Source: Triparma columacea (Eukaryota; Sar; Bolidophyceae; Parmales; Triparmaceae). Taken from it: a DNA stretch of 54,683 nucleotides. The stretch covers positions 1-54,683 of the forward strand of contig BRYA01000187.1 of the NCBI GenBank assembly GCA_030267965.1, in the 5' to 3' direction. The position numbers were made by a program, and so were the translations under genes. Every line of letters begins with the position of its first letter. Position 1 is the first letter of the stretch. The notes below the pieces were generated by a model. The model made no database searches and was not told the DNA's origin. It saw only the letters and a program-made list of their open reading frames with translations. Positions 44,215 through 54,683 of the stretch are shown one piece after another.

Positions 44215-47200
44215 ATGGCTTCATCAATTGGCCACCTTCTGTCCTCCCTGGCGCCTGCTGCGTTACTCCTCATCTTGGTTCTCTTCTCACATCCCGTTAA
44301 GGGTAATGTTGAGGAAATATACCTCAGGGAGGATGTCACCTGCCAGAGTTCCGAACAGTTCTTTGATGCACTTGGGTGAGTTTATGTTTCGGCGCGGTTT
44401 TGGTCCACGACTGAAGGGCAAAAGCCCACAAATGGGGCGGCGAATGTCTTTCCTGCCATAACACCTCCTCCCTAATCCCGCCTCCCCTCCCTCCCTCCGT
44501 TTTTGCCTTGGCTGACTCCCCCCCTTACCCCCCCTCCTCCCCGCCCCCGCAACAGTTTGATCTGCCAGACCTGTGACACCGCCGCCAACCAAGTCCCCGA
44601 CACCTCCACCGTCGACTACTACAATAACCCCCTCGGCTGCACCTGTGCGACGGGATACAGCAAGGTCTACGATGACACGACTACAGAAGATTTGTGGGAC
44701 TTCACGTGCACAGACACTTGTTCGACCAATAGCTTCTCGGTTGCCACCGATGGCGTAACGTGTGCTGAGTGTAGATCCACATTCTCCGCTAACTCTTACG
44801 ACGCAACCTCAATGGACTGCAAGTGCTCCCAGCCAGGCACCACCGACACTGACGGTGCAATCATTACCTACCAGCTAGTCGAGCAGTACGACTCGACGCC
44901 GCTCACATGGAAGGAGTGTATTCTGTGTCCGTCAGGAACTGCCGTCATCACGTCTGAGGTCGCCGGAGGTAACCCCACGTACAACTCAGCTGGGGTGAGC
45001 TACACTCCCGACAGGTATGTTTGCGCCTCTTGCCCTGACGAGAACATGTATTTTGACGCCAACTACGTCTGCCAGTGCCCGACCGGCATGCAGAAGGTAG
45101 GAGTTGAGACGGAAGGCCCCCAAAAATGCGTCGTCAACACTCTCAATTCCGACACGGACGTTGACTTCGATGCCATAGAGGAGGACCCTTATTCGGGCAT
45201 CGCCACCGGCACCGGCTCAGTCACCTCAGACGCCTTGGCTCACTACACGGACTACGCCTACTATAAGTGTGCCGAAGCAACCAAGGATTTCCTCACCAAG
45301 GATGTGCAGGAGGCTTGTCAGACGCTTGCGAACCTGTGCGTAATGAACATGTACGACGAGGACCACGACACTTGCGACCTCTTCGATAAGATCCAGGACT
45401 CAAGGCTCATCGACTACTACGACGACATCAACGGCTGGAAGGAGGCCTTGCCCTGGCTTAAGTACAAGGAGGCTTCTAAGACTGTCAGGGAGAACAGGGA
45501 CATCGAGATGCAGGTCTCCTTCGATGAGATCGACGGCTACGTGGACAAGCTGCGGTACAAGCTGGTCAAGTACGCTCTGAATGGAACCTTTATCGGCGTT
45601 GAGAACCTGGGAACCCAATTCACCTACTGCGGGATGGCCTCGCCCGACACGGAATTTGGGGGGGGCGACACTAGCAGCACCAAGTTCCTCAAGTTCGGGA
45701 CCGGCCAGAAGGACCAGTATAAGTGCGATCTCGAGATTCTCGCCGAGCAGGAGATGTTCTTTTACGACATGTACCTCGTCGACGAGGACAACACCGACTG
45801 TGTGGGAAGCGGCCAGGTTGCTAGCGAGGGGAACTGCTTGTACCCTGTGCCTGTCCTGATAAGGAACCTCAGGAAGGACGCCGCGTACCCCAACGCCAAC
45901 CTCGAACCGGAGGAGGAAATCGACGACATTTTTGTTAGGAGGTTCTTCCTCCACGACAACGAGAGCGGCAAGAAGAACGAGAACCTGGAAATCCTGAGGT
46001 ACGCCAAGAAGATGACGCTCAGCGTTATGATCACCCCGGAGGATCCTAGCAGGATTTTCACCCCCATCTTGGAGATCGAGTACAACGAGAGGAAGCCCGA
46101 TGCCTGGGCAGACAGGAAGAGGGATGGAGTCGCCACCTACAGCGAGGACGCCGAGCTCATGGCGGTCTCAACCATGACCTTCAAGGCGGAGTACCACATG
46201 GACACGGTAGAGTTCTGGAGCAACATCGAGATTCTCGTCGGTTTCATGAGTGCCATCGCTGGTGTCATTTGGCTCACCAGGGTCAGGAACTGGCAGACGA
46301 GGAACCAGAGACTCGGAGCGACGAACCCGGACGCTGGCGACACAAGTGGAACGATGTACATGGTTCACGTGCTCATGATGCTCCTCCATACCTTCGTCAT
46401 CGTCTTTTTCCCGTTTGTCTTCTTAATCTGCAGTTACTGGTTTGTCTTCTTCAAGTTGCAAGCGACCGTCTTCGTGCTCATGCCCGCGGACAACGAGTAC
46501 TACATGATCGGAAACGAGTATTTCTTCTACGAAACAATGTTCCATGTGCTCTTCTGGACCCACACCACCTACATGCTGTACACGATCTACCAGCAGTGCA
46601 ACACTGACATCTTCTTCGTGGACTGGGAAAAACCAAAGAGCGTCAAGCAGGACGTGAGCATATGGAGGACCATCCTCGTGGCAAACGAGTGGAACGAGAT
46701 GCAGACGAAGAGGAAGACGAGCCTCGAAATGTCTCTGGTGTGGATTGGGTTCTTCCTAATTGGGTTGAACCTCAAGAACAACGCCACAACGCAGCCTAAC
46801 ATTGAAGACGTCGAGGATGGCCACATCAACATGGTGCTTCGGTTCTGCAACACGACGTGGTGGTTCTTTGCGACCTACGCGCTCCAGTGGCTCTGGAACT
46901 TCCTCTTTTACGAGAGGTACTACAGGGAGCCGTGGAGCCAAATCTTTGTTGATCTATGTACGATGGCGAAGGTCAGCGTCTTCATAATGGACGAGCCCTA
47001 CCATGGGTACTACTTGCACTGCAGGAGTCCCTACGAGTTCGCGGACGGGAGCATGCAACAGCTCGCGGAGCAGCTCAAGAAGGAGGAGAGCGGGCTGACC
47101 ACAGATAGGAGACTCGACGCGCCCGGGGCGCCTGAGGACTGCCAGACGTTCGAGCTATTCACCAGCCCCGTCTTTAGGCAGCAGTTCGATAAGGTGTACA

Positions 47201-47862
47201 CGGCACTTAACCAGAACAACAGCGCGGCGTTGGCCCAAGACACGGGCAGGCTAGGGCACATGGTGGGGAGGGCCGGCGGCAAGGGGAGGACCCCCCCTCC
47301 GGAAAGAATGGTAATGGCGCTGAAGGAGCTGAATGGTTTTTTGCAGAGGTGAGATGGCAAGGCAATGGCAATGGCAAGGCAATGGCAAGGCAATGGCAAG
47401 GCAATGGCAAGGCAATGGCAAGGCAATGGCCAGGCAAGAGAACCAACATGATCTCACCTCCCCGTTTCCCTCCTTCCCCGTCGCAGTTTCGTGGAACAGA
47501 GCCCGCCCCCCCAGAGGGAAGAACTGAAGAGGATTGTAAGAGAGCAGCCCTTCTTGGACCAGCTAATCGGTACACCCCCCGCGGACATTAGAGCGAGCAA
47601 CGCCAAGTGTGTGTTCTACCCCGACACAAAAACGTGGCTGAAGGACCACAACTTTCTGAGCGTAACGTTCCTTGGGATAGAGGCTGACCTCTTCATTCAC
47701 AATGTGCTCACCTTCAACCTCTTTGACATGGGATTCAACGACCCCGCAATCAGCATCTTAGGAACATACTTGATGCACGTCCTATTTTGCTGGCTTAGGG
47801 GAAGCTTTGGGCAAGGCAATCTCGCCAGCAAGACACTGGTTGACGATCGCTTCCTTATTTAG
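44215..47862 (+). CDS. TMEM67: Meckelin (TMEM67), ciliary transition-zone receptor-like protein
   Basis: Three exons (44215-44375, 44556-47348, 47487-47862) give 1109 residues, compared with about 995 in humans. A signal peptide (LAPAALLLILVLFSHPVKG) is followed by a Cys-rich ectodomain with repeated CxxC pairs (ICQTCDT, CTCATGY, CASCPDENMYF). After a large extracellular beta region come helices near VEFWSNIEILVGFMSAIAGV, VLMMLLHTFVIVFFPFVFLI, FHVLFWTHTTYMLY, LVWIGFFLIGLN and WFFATYALQWLWNFLFY. The C-terminus ends LVDDRFLI. Meckelin sits in the transition zone of cilia, so this supports a flagellated life stage. Confidence 0.93.
47355..47438. repeat. GGCAATGGCAA tandem repeat in meckelin intron 2
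   Basis: About seven copies of an 11-base unit form most of intron 47349-47486. Near-identical copies suggest recent slippage. It sits next to the donor site. Confidence 0.9.
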
Positions 47863-47993
47863 GGTATGACCAGTGAACAAATAGAAAAAAAGAGTTCTGC
47901 ATGTGTTTCAACGATACGAAATCGGCTTTTATGTTTTGTGCAGTTCGTCACCGTCGCCGTATCCTAATCATCACCTCGTCTTTGGCTTTCTTG

Positions 47994-48012
47994 TTATATA
48001 TATATATATATA
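47994..48012. repeat. (TA)n microsatellite
   Basis: A short pure TA run lies in the 3' flank of meckelin and of the small - strand gene. Another, imperfect AT run occurs around 14019-14042. Confidence 0.95.
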
Positions 48013-48041
48013 TGTGGTTCGGAGCAGGTCGTCGCCGTCGC

Positions 48042-48480
48042 CTAATCATCCTTTTCCTTTTCCTTTTCCTTTTCCTTTTCCTTTTCCATTTCCTTTTCCT
48101 TTTCCTCCTTCTCGTCCTCCTCATCGCTATCCCAACCCTCAACTTTAAAGTCCTCATTAAACTCCTTTATGTTCTGTGCAGTCAGCATGTCCACCGCACC
48201 AAGTTCGTCTCTCTGCTCCTTGCTCCCAAGCCTAAACCTCGAGACTAGACTCGATATTGCACTCGACCGTCGACTACTCGACCGTCGACTTGACCGCACA
48301 ACGCCTGTGGGCAGCAGCATGACAAAGGTTTTAGGGGGTGATTTCGGGGCTTCTGTTTCTTCAAAGACAAGGATGCAATATCTGACTGCTTCTGCGTTTC
48401 TTCTCACCTCTTCTTCTGCTAGACATATCATCAACCACCTCAGGTTCCGCATTCACAGAATTACTACACGATGATCCCAT
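48042..48480 (-). CDS. Small acidic-tailed protein with N-acylation motif
   Basis: Two exons (48480-48408, 48358-48042) give 129 residues if a 49-base intron is removed; without it the frame stops early. MGSSCSNS fits combined N-myristoylation at Gly2 and palmitoylation at Cys5. The middle is Ser/Arg-rich (RSSRRSSSRRSS), then LTAQNIKEFNEDFKVEGWDSDEEDEK and a run of Glu-Lys encoded by the TTTTCC repeat at 48050-48100. It would be a membrane-peripheral protein. The very short intron is the weak point. Confidence 0.45.
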
Positions 48481-48834
48481 GAGTGTGGGAAAATATAGGA
48501 TTGATTTGACAAGGGTTGTTGCTTTTGACGGGGGGGTATGGGGGGAGGAACAGTAGGTAGAGGCTGATCTTTATAGACGGAGGCCGAGTAAATGTATTTT
48601 AAGGTCGGACCGGGAAAGCAAAGCGTGGAACTACGGCTACAGCCTTCTGTGTTAAAAAAACAAAACCACTTCTAACTTCTGCCAGCTGCCAGCCGCCAGC
48701 CTCGAAACCCTAACTGGCCAACTACTACTGAACTGGATCTACCATTTCAACCTGATCATTACTGAAAGAGACGCTGACGTGTTGAGGCATAAAAAAAATC
48801 CATCCTCTACGCTTAAGTGTTCACGTCTTTCCTT

Positions 48835-50505
48835 TCATCTTCCCTTTTCACCTTTTATAGTCGGGAATCCGCATTCCTCCATAATCTCCGTGTAATCCTC
48901 AGTCCAATTCCCCTCCTCATCTCTGACCTCAACCTCCTTGTATACCTCTTCATCCCCCTTCCCCGCGGCGCCCTTCTTTATTACCCAAACACCGAAAAGC
49001 AATGGTTTACCCCTCTTACCCTTGAATCCCCAGCACTGAAAAGGAGGGAGGTTTCGGGGAAGTGTGTTAGCTCAGAGGTGTGTCTTTACGTTCGCAAGAT
49101 TTCCTCAGTTGTGCGTTTCTGTCAAAACAAAATCTCCCCTCCATCCTCCCCCCATTCTCTCACCTCAACGACTCTCCCCCCCTCTCTTTCAGTCGCTTCA
49201 TAAACCCTCTTCCTATTCCCCCAGTTAACGCATACCACCACAACCCCCCCCTCCTCAACCACCCTCATACCCGTCCTAACATAATCGTTAACCCCACCCC
49301 TAAACTCGCACCTCGCCGGAGCGCTTTGTAAGTTGCTCGGCATCCCCCCTTGTTTGATATCCGTGCTTCCTTCAATTTCGTCATGCTCCACTGTAAAGTA
49401 CGGTGGTGTCCCCGTTACCATACCAGGCTTACTACCAACCCCCCATGCAGTAGATATGGAGGATTGAACGAATGATAGATCCCTGAAGTCACCTCTGGAG
49501 AAGGAAATCGAGGGGTTCGGACCGAGATTGTAGGTTGCGCTAAAGCGTGCGTAGGAAAGGGCGTTGGAACGAGCCTCTAAACCCAGACTCCTGTGTTCTT
49601 GTTCACGTTTGTTTGTTGATGATGAGTGTTCGTTCTTGTCCCTTCGAGATAGGTTAAGCCATCTAACCGCCATTAAAACGCTCCCAGCACCAGTACCGAG
49701 GTCGAGGTGAAGGGTGTTGGGGAGGGGGGTAGATAAAGATGACTTGAAGGCTACGTAGGCGGTGCATATATCGTCGGTCGTGTAACGATGACCTCCCTTG
49801 AAAGGTGTACGTGGGGGAGGGGGGGGTTTAGGTTGGGAGAGGGGCGTTATTGAGGTTTTAGAATAAAGAAACGGAGACAATGATGAGGGTAAACCTCTCA
49901 CCTTCTCCTCTTGTAGGAGCCTCCAGCTTCCCATGAAATTAGAGAGGACAGCGGGGCCAGATATAGGGAGTTCAAAGGCTACGGAGTCACAGAGGGATGA
50001 GGGGGAAGAAAGGTGGGATGCGTAAGTAACGTCGGTAGGGTGGTGGGAACGGGGGGGAGGGATAGTCACGGTTTCTCCAGTGGACGTCTTTTTTATAGTA
50101 CCAGCGACTGACGCAGTGGGGGTTGGGGGGGGGGGGAACGAAGGAAGGAGTTTAGAAGAGGAGGGGAAGCACGGGTGGTAGGGTGGGTTGGAGGAAATAT
50201 AATATATTGTACTCACCTTTCTTCAGCACTTTAGGAGGGAATCCCCCCATCCCCTTGCAGGCAGTACAGGGAGGCAACGGCTCGCCTGGGGGCAGCTTCC
50301 TCGAGGTGTTAGGGGCGGGACGCTTGAGGTTGAGGACCCCGGAGCCGTGACACTTCCAGCATTTAACCAGAGAGGAGGAGGAGCTATGACCAGGAGCATC
50401 TGAGGATAGAGATGATAATACGGGCACAGGGACGCCGTAGATGGGGGCAGGGGGCTTGTAGATGGGGGCAGGGGGATTGGGGGGCAGTGAAGGGGGGGTA
50501 GTCAT
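48835..50505 (-). CDS. DnaJ-type zinc finger fused to TrmN6/YfiC-like methyltransferase
   Basis: Four exons (50505-50217, 50107-49902, 49796-49164, 49035-48835) give 442 residues. Residues 49-56 and 80-87 are two CxxCxGxG elements (CWKCHGSG, CTACKGMG), the zinc-binding signature of DnaJ. After exon 2 comes GGHRYTTDDICTAYVAF, then the AdoMet motif LHLDLGTGAGSVLMAV. The substrate motif GTPPYF replaces the usual NPPYF of adenine-N6 RNA methyltransferases such as TrmN6. The last exon adds about 66 charged residues ending GEKGR. The likely substrate is tRNA or rRNA; this is by analogy. Confidence 0.75.
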
Positions 50506-50803
50506 GGTGTTGGTGGTGGTGTTTGCGAGTTGACGAGTTGAGGTATTGAATAATCTTCTATGGAGAGTTTTGGAGATTGAGAATGGTATCTTTGAGACCG
50601 TAATATTTTGTATTGAGTGTTTAATATAAATTTCGTCAGCATTAATTGATTTATGAAGGAAAGAATGGTTAAATTGTGGGGGGTGATTTGGGCCACACTC
50701 TTTCTCTCCCACTATCCTCTTTTCTTTCCACTTTCCGCACAATTATACACATTTTATACCTTAATTGTTATCCTTCTACTATAGTTATACATATATACCA
50801 ATA

Positions 50804-51517
50804 ATGATCGCTAATAGCTTTAAATTGAGGAGTAAAGTTGTTAGTCTCCTCCACACACCGTCTTCTCTCTTTGTCAAACAACTCCCACAAATCCCTCAAC
50901 ACAACAACTTTATACGTTATGTACACAGTCGTAGACAACTTAAGAGACTTGCCCCAGGACATGGTGGTCTTATTGACCTTAGAGTAAAGAGAAGTAGAGG
51001 AATTAAACCAAGCACAGTACCAGCCCTCGATAGCAGTGAGGAATTGGATGAGGTTAGGTCAAACTTTCATCAACTAATCATCAATAAAGATGCAAACACT
51101 AATATGGAGAAGTTGGGTAACGGCTTCGTGATGCCTCCCCCCAAAACTGCAGATTTCACCCCAGACGATGCTCCTACATTTAGAGTAACCCGCACAGCCA
51201 AGGAAAAGGGCCTTGGTTTCTACCCCGTCTACACCAGCTACCGCAACAGCGGCTCCCGCGTCTTCACAACCGTCAAGGTATCCGGTAACGTTCTTGACTT
51301 CGTTGCCGCCCTCCACACCATGGTGGTTCTCCCTTCGGGGGTGGAGGAGGGGGGGGGGGATTTACAGAAGAGACTTAAGGATAAAATGGGTAAGGAGGAC
51401 TTCCTAGAAGACGTCAGGCCGGCGGCAGGTAACGGGGGCGACTCGCAGTGGAAGGTCACTATTAATGGAAGGTGGAAGAGGGAAATAGAGGAACTTCTAT
51501 GGGGTATGGGAATGTGA
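50804..51517 (+). CDS. MRPL49: Mitochondrial large-subunit ribosomal protein mL49 (IMG2)
   Basis: Intronless, 237 residues. The N-terminus (ANSFKLRSKVVSLLHTPSSL) is basic and hydroxylated, a mitochondrial presequence. The C-terminal domain reads FRVTRTAKEKGLGFYPVYTSY, then NSGSRVFTTVKVSGN and, at the end, VTINGRWKREIEELLWGMGM, the conserved mL49 fold. About 90 residues between the presequence and the domain are variable. The 298-base region upstream is shared with the methyltransferase gene. Confidence 0.9.
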   Translation: MIANSFKLRSKVVSLLHTPSSLFVKQLPQIPQHNNFIRYVHSRRQLKRLAPGHGGLIDLRVKRSRGIKPSTVPALDSSEELDEVRSNFHQLIINKDANTNMEKLGNGFVMPPPKTADFTPDDAPTFRVTRTAKEKGLGFYPVYTSYRNSGSRVFTTVKVSGNVLDFVAALHTMVVLPSGVEEGGGDLQKRLKDKMGKEDFLEDVRPAAGNGGDSQWKVTINGRWKREIEELLWGMGM

Positions 51518-51627
51518 GGGGAGAAGGGACACTTGGAGGAACGATTTGTTTTCTACCATGATTACTACCAAAAACTAAAACAAGGGACGACCACTTTATA
51601 AATTCAAAAGTAAGTCCATTTTCACTC

Positions 51628-54600
51628 TCATTGTGCCCCTTCCTTCTTCTTCTTCTTCTCGAACCCTTCCCCTTTCACATCAATCTTCACAATCCCCCCA
51701 TTCGCCTCCCCCGCCTTCTCCTTCCTCAGCTGCTTCAAAACCTTCTCCTCATAGTCCTTGGCATTAGGGTTCCCCAACCCCAGGTCGTTCTTGACAGTAA
51801 CCACCTTCTGTGACCCATCCTTAAAAAGGCACAGTACTTTCTTATTGGTACTGTTCTCCGCCGCTCCCTCCCCCCCCGAAATATGCCAAGCATTCCTTAT
51901 CATAAGTTCGAAGTACTCGTCCCCGTCTATGCTCGCCCCTACGTCAGCGTAGTATTCCATGAACTCATCCCTAGTAACAACCCCGTCCTTATCCCCCTGA
52001 TCCCAAGTTTCGACAAAGTGGGAAAGAACGTCAGACTCCGTCATGCTACCGTCGATTATACCAGGGTGACCTGAACAGTCGTACACACCCTTAAGATCAT
52101 CGACTGTAACCTGTCCGTCCCCCGTCTTGTCAACGACGTTAAATGCGAGGTTAACGAGTTCCTGTCTCTTCTCAGACATGGGCCCACGGAGACCCTTTAG
52201 GAACTCGTCGAAGGATATCAAACCTGAGTTATCGCGATCGAAGAACGTGAAGATCGCGTCGACCTCGCGGATGTTTAAGGGTAAACCCCAGTCGGATAAA
52301 CCGTTCTTTAGCTCCTGCTTTGTGAGAGTCTGAGAGGGGGGGGGCAGGTGATAGGTGTGAGCATGGGTGGGAGGTGGGAGGGAGGATTGGCTATGACTGC
52401 CGTAACAATGACTGCCGTAACAAGTCCCTTATCCCTTCCTCAGCCCCCTCTCACCTTGCTACCGTCGTCGTCCATAATTTTCATAACCCTGTGGATAGCG
52501 CGCAGCCCATCAGAGCCTGCGCGCTTGAGCATCTTGGCCTTCACCAAGTCGATGATAGACCCCGTGCCCCCGCTGCCCCCGAATCGTAGGGCCATGAGGC
52601 CGTGGAGCTTGCTCACGTCGATCGTGCCTCCCCCCTTCTGGATGCTCTGGAGGACGCTGTCCACCAGCTCGGCGGCCCGTTTGGCGGTCAACTCCTTACC
52701 AGCCTTGCGGGCTAGTGTGCTGAGCGTGGACATGAACTGGGACAATGTTAAGGAGGGGCAAGCGCTGACCTGGCTGGCACCGATCCGAACGATGAGCTCC
52801 TGAAAGTCACAGGGGGGGGAAAATATGAGCTCGCAAACCTCCTTGATGTCGGCCTGGTAAGGGTCCTCGGGAATGGAATTGGAAACAGCCTTCTCAGCCT
52901 CCTCCCCAAACTGCGACGGGACGAAAGGAAACCAGTTTAGCGGCGAGTGTTGCTTCAGCAGAGAAGGGAGGACGGATCTATTCATCAATAATTCTCACCT
53001 TTTTAACTTCTCCCCCGTCCTCGTCGTATCTGACGACTTCAAACCCCCAAGTGTCCTCCATCATGTACTCAAAGTCCTCATCGTCGGCGATGGCTACAGA
53101 CATGTCGTGGTAAAAGTCGACGAAATCGTCCCTGTCAATCGTCCCGTCGGCCCTCGCCTTGTCCCACTGCCCAAGGAACTGTCGAGAGGTGGAGAGATGC
53201 GCAAAGTCAGATAAATAGTTGCCTCGTGGTGATTTGTTAAATCATCTGCCTTCTCAAAGCTAAGTCAAGACTATCACCGCGCTCGCTTCTCACCTCCTTC
53301 ACGACCTGCTCTTTCGTGGCGCTTTTATCGAGTATCGCAGGGTGGTTCTTGCAGTTGTACCTGGATGGTCAAAAGGAGACGGGTTAGTTAATTATTTCGG
53401 TGGACAAAGGAGAAGCTACTCTCGACGTCGAATACTTTTCTTACCTTTTCTTGATCTCAGCTATGCTGATGTCCCCGTCTTTGCTGCAGAGTGGGGGTTA
53501 GAATCGTCGCGTCGAAAAGGGGGACGACTTGTCTGCCTCAATTTTCCTGGGCCCATTCTCACCTCTCATCAATGGCATCGAATGCCTGATTGATTACTAG
53601 AAGCCTATCCACGCTGAGGTCACCCCTAAGACCTTGCATAAATTCCTCAAAACTGACGGCCCCGCTCCCGTCCTTGTCAAAGTAGATAAAGATATCCTCA
53701 AGCTGCTGCGGGGACATCTTAATCCCCATGTCTATGAACCCGTTCTTCATCTCCGTGCGTGACAGGTCCCCAGTACCGTCATCGTCCATAGATTTCAGCA
53801 GCCTCCCTAGGCCTCGGATCCCGTAAACGCCTCCGCGGACGATGATCTTGTTACGCAACATCGACACCGTGGCCTCGAGCTCGGCCTTGCGGGCGTTGCT
53901 AGCCATCTCGCGAGCACCCTTCCTGTGCCTTCCGGCTTTGAGCTCTGCGGAGATAGAGGATTGAAAAGTATATCAATGGTTGGTCTAAATAGGTAATGGA
54001 GGATTCATGGCTCCGTCGGTTCTCACCTTGCACCTTAGCCATCTTTAGGTTCTCAGCCTTAAGCCGCATCTGGGCCGACTTGGAGAGGCGGGGGGTTGGA
54101 GTTCTGGGAGGTGTGGCGACGAGAATGCTGCCCTTCTTGGAGGCAGGACGGCTGAGAACGAGCGAAGCAAGGCGCGAAAATAATTGAGTAAGTCGTCTAG
54201 CATTGCCACGTTAGCCCCCCCCCCCCGCCAAGCCATAGTCGGCCATTCTCAGGATGAAGATAATTGCTCTCTCACCTGGGCCTGGAACCCTTGGAGGACC
54301 CGGCTGACCCGACCTTCGGAGGCCAAACAGAGCTTTTGTCTGCACCGAAGAAGTCGCCTCCCTCCGAAGCGGCAACTGGAGGAGTGGGAGGAGGAACGTT
54401 GGTAGCACTGGGACGAGAGCTCGGGCGGCCTTGAACCTGGCCTCTGCGACGAGCGAAGCAGGGGAGAGAAAAGTGTGAGTCCACAAGGGGGAAGGGAACG
54501 CTGGGTAGGATGCGCCTCACCTCGCGGAAAGATCCTTTGCGGCCCTGGCCGGAAGTTTCACCCCCTTGAGAGCATTCGAAAGCTGGAGGGTGGGGAGGGT

Positions 54601-54683
54601 GGAGGGTGGAGGGGGGGTGAGACTTGTGTGGTTTGACGCGACTCGACCTCATCCTATCACTCTCACCTTCTCCTTGAACTCCG
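51628..54683 (-). CDS. Double calcyphosin-type EF-hand protein (5' end outside window)
   Basis: Ten exons are visible (54683-54667, 54582-54521, 54443-54276, 54151-54027, 53944-53563, 53483-53445, 53360-53294, 53178-52999, 52910-52455, 52329-51628); all phases agree, giving about 732 residues. The start lies beyond the window. Two modules each contain MDDDGTGDLSR or MDDDGSKTLTK, an FDKDGSGAVSFEEF or FDRDNSGLISFDEF hand, DKTGDGQVTVDDL-like and DKDGVVTRDEF-like hands, and end in YFELMIRNAW-like helices. This is the calcyphosin (CAPS) layout. The first half of the first module's third hand is weak. CAPS relatives are linked to ciliary motility in animals and protists. The N-terminus is disordered and basic. 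Confidence 0.85.

Noticed and set aside
47355..47438. Possible CRISPR-like array
   Set aside because: The units are contiguous with no spacers, lie in a spliceosomal intron, and the genome is eukaryotic.
48481..48834. Possible tRNA or small RNA in the gap between genes
   Set aside because: I could not fold a cloverleaf or find A- and B-box sequences; I see nothing supportable there.

Overview
This is nuclear DNA from a compact-genome eukaryote. Most genes carry zero to four short introns, usually 50-270 bases, with a near-constant GTGAG donor and C-rich or TCGCAG acceptors. I rebuilt the gene models by hand from open frames, splice signals and phase. They include a spliceosomal assembly factor (Gemin2), a nucleolar WD40 protein (UTP21), mitochondrial biotin synthase, a mitoribosomal protein (mL49) and a glutathione-type mitochondrial carrier. 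At least two proteins start with a signal-peptide-like stretch followed by a Gly/Cys-Phe junction, the style of stramenopile bipartite plastid presequences. Others are flagellar (meckelin and a double calcyphosin-type EF-hand protein). I infer a flagellated photosynthetic stramenopile, for example a bolidophyte or pelagophyte relative; the species cannot be fixed from the sequence alone.

Layout. 138-605: elongin C (+). 679-8152: a giant DENN/IQ/PH protein (-). 8353-9667: a secreted Frizzled-CRD-like protein (-). 9968-11381: a DUF3598-like protein with a probable plastid presequence (-), head-to-head with an FAD sarcosine-oxidase-family enzyme at 11464-12711 (+). 13129-13752: a cysteine-rich repeat protein (+). 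13805-14365: a 96-aa membrane protein (-). 14593-15119: a small mitochondrial-type membrane protein (+). About 15249-16882: a DUF1350 alpha/beta hydrolase (-), interrupted by an assembly gap and head-to-head with a membrane protein at 16983-18294 (+). 18429-20089: biotin synthase (-). 20365-21542: a nucleotide-sugar transporter (-). 21919-24410: a coiled-coil protein (+). 24427-25336: a possibly myristoylated protein (-).

25440-25940 is a sharply AT-rich island. It is followed by a plastid membrane protein (25961-27162, -), a second gap with the tail of an unknown gene (27262-27363, +), a divergent PLP decarboxylase (27676-29276, -), an Mtm1-type carrier (29629-30892, +), Gemin2 (31042-31950, +), an RluA pseudouridine synthase (32059-33633, +), UTP21 (33695-37883, -), an ABC1/ADCK kinase (38376-40422, +), a helical protein (40598-42870, +), an unknown protein (42950-43975, -), meckelin (44215-47862, +), a small acylation-motif protein (48042-48480, -), a zinc-finger/methyltransferase fusion (48835-50505, -), mL49 (50804-51517, +) and a double calcyphosin (51628 to beyond 54683, -).

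There are no operons. Genes are packed tail-to-tail with 60-130 bases between stops, or head-to-head with shared upstream regions as short as 82 bases. Coherent functional threads are flagellar biology (meckelin, calcyphosin), organelle metabolism (biotin synthase, ABC1 kinase, carrier, mL49) and RNA or ribosome biogenesis (Gemin2, UTP21, pseudouridine synthase, methyltransferase). I found no mobile element, tRNA, rRNA or CRISPR array.
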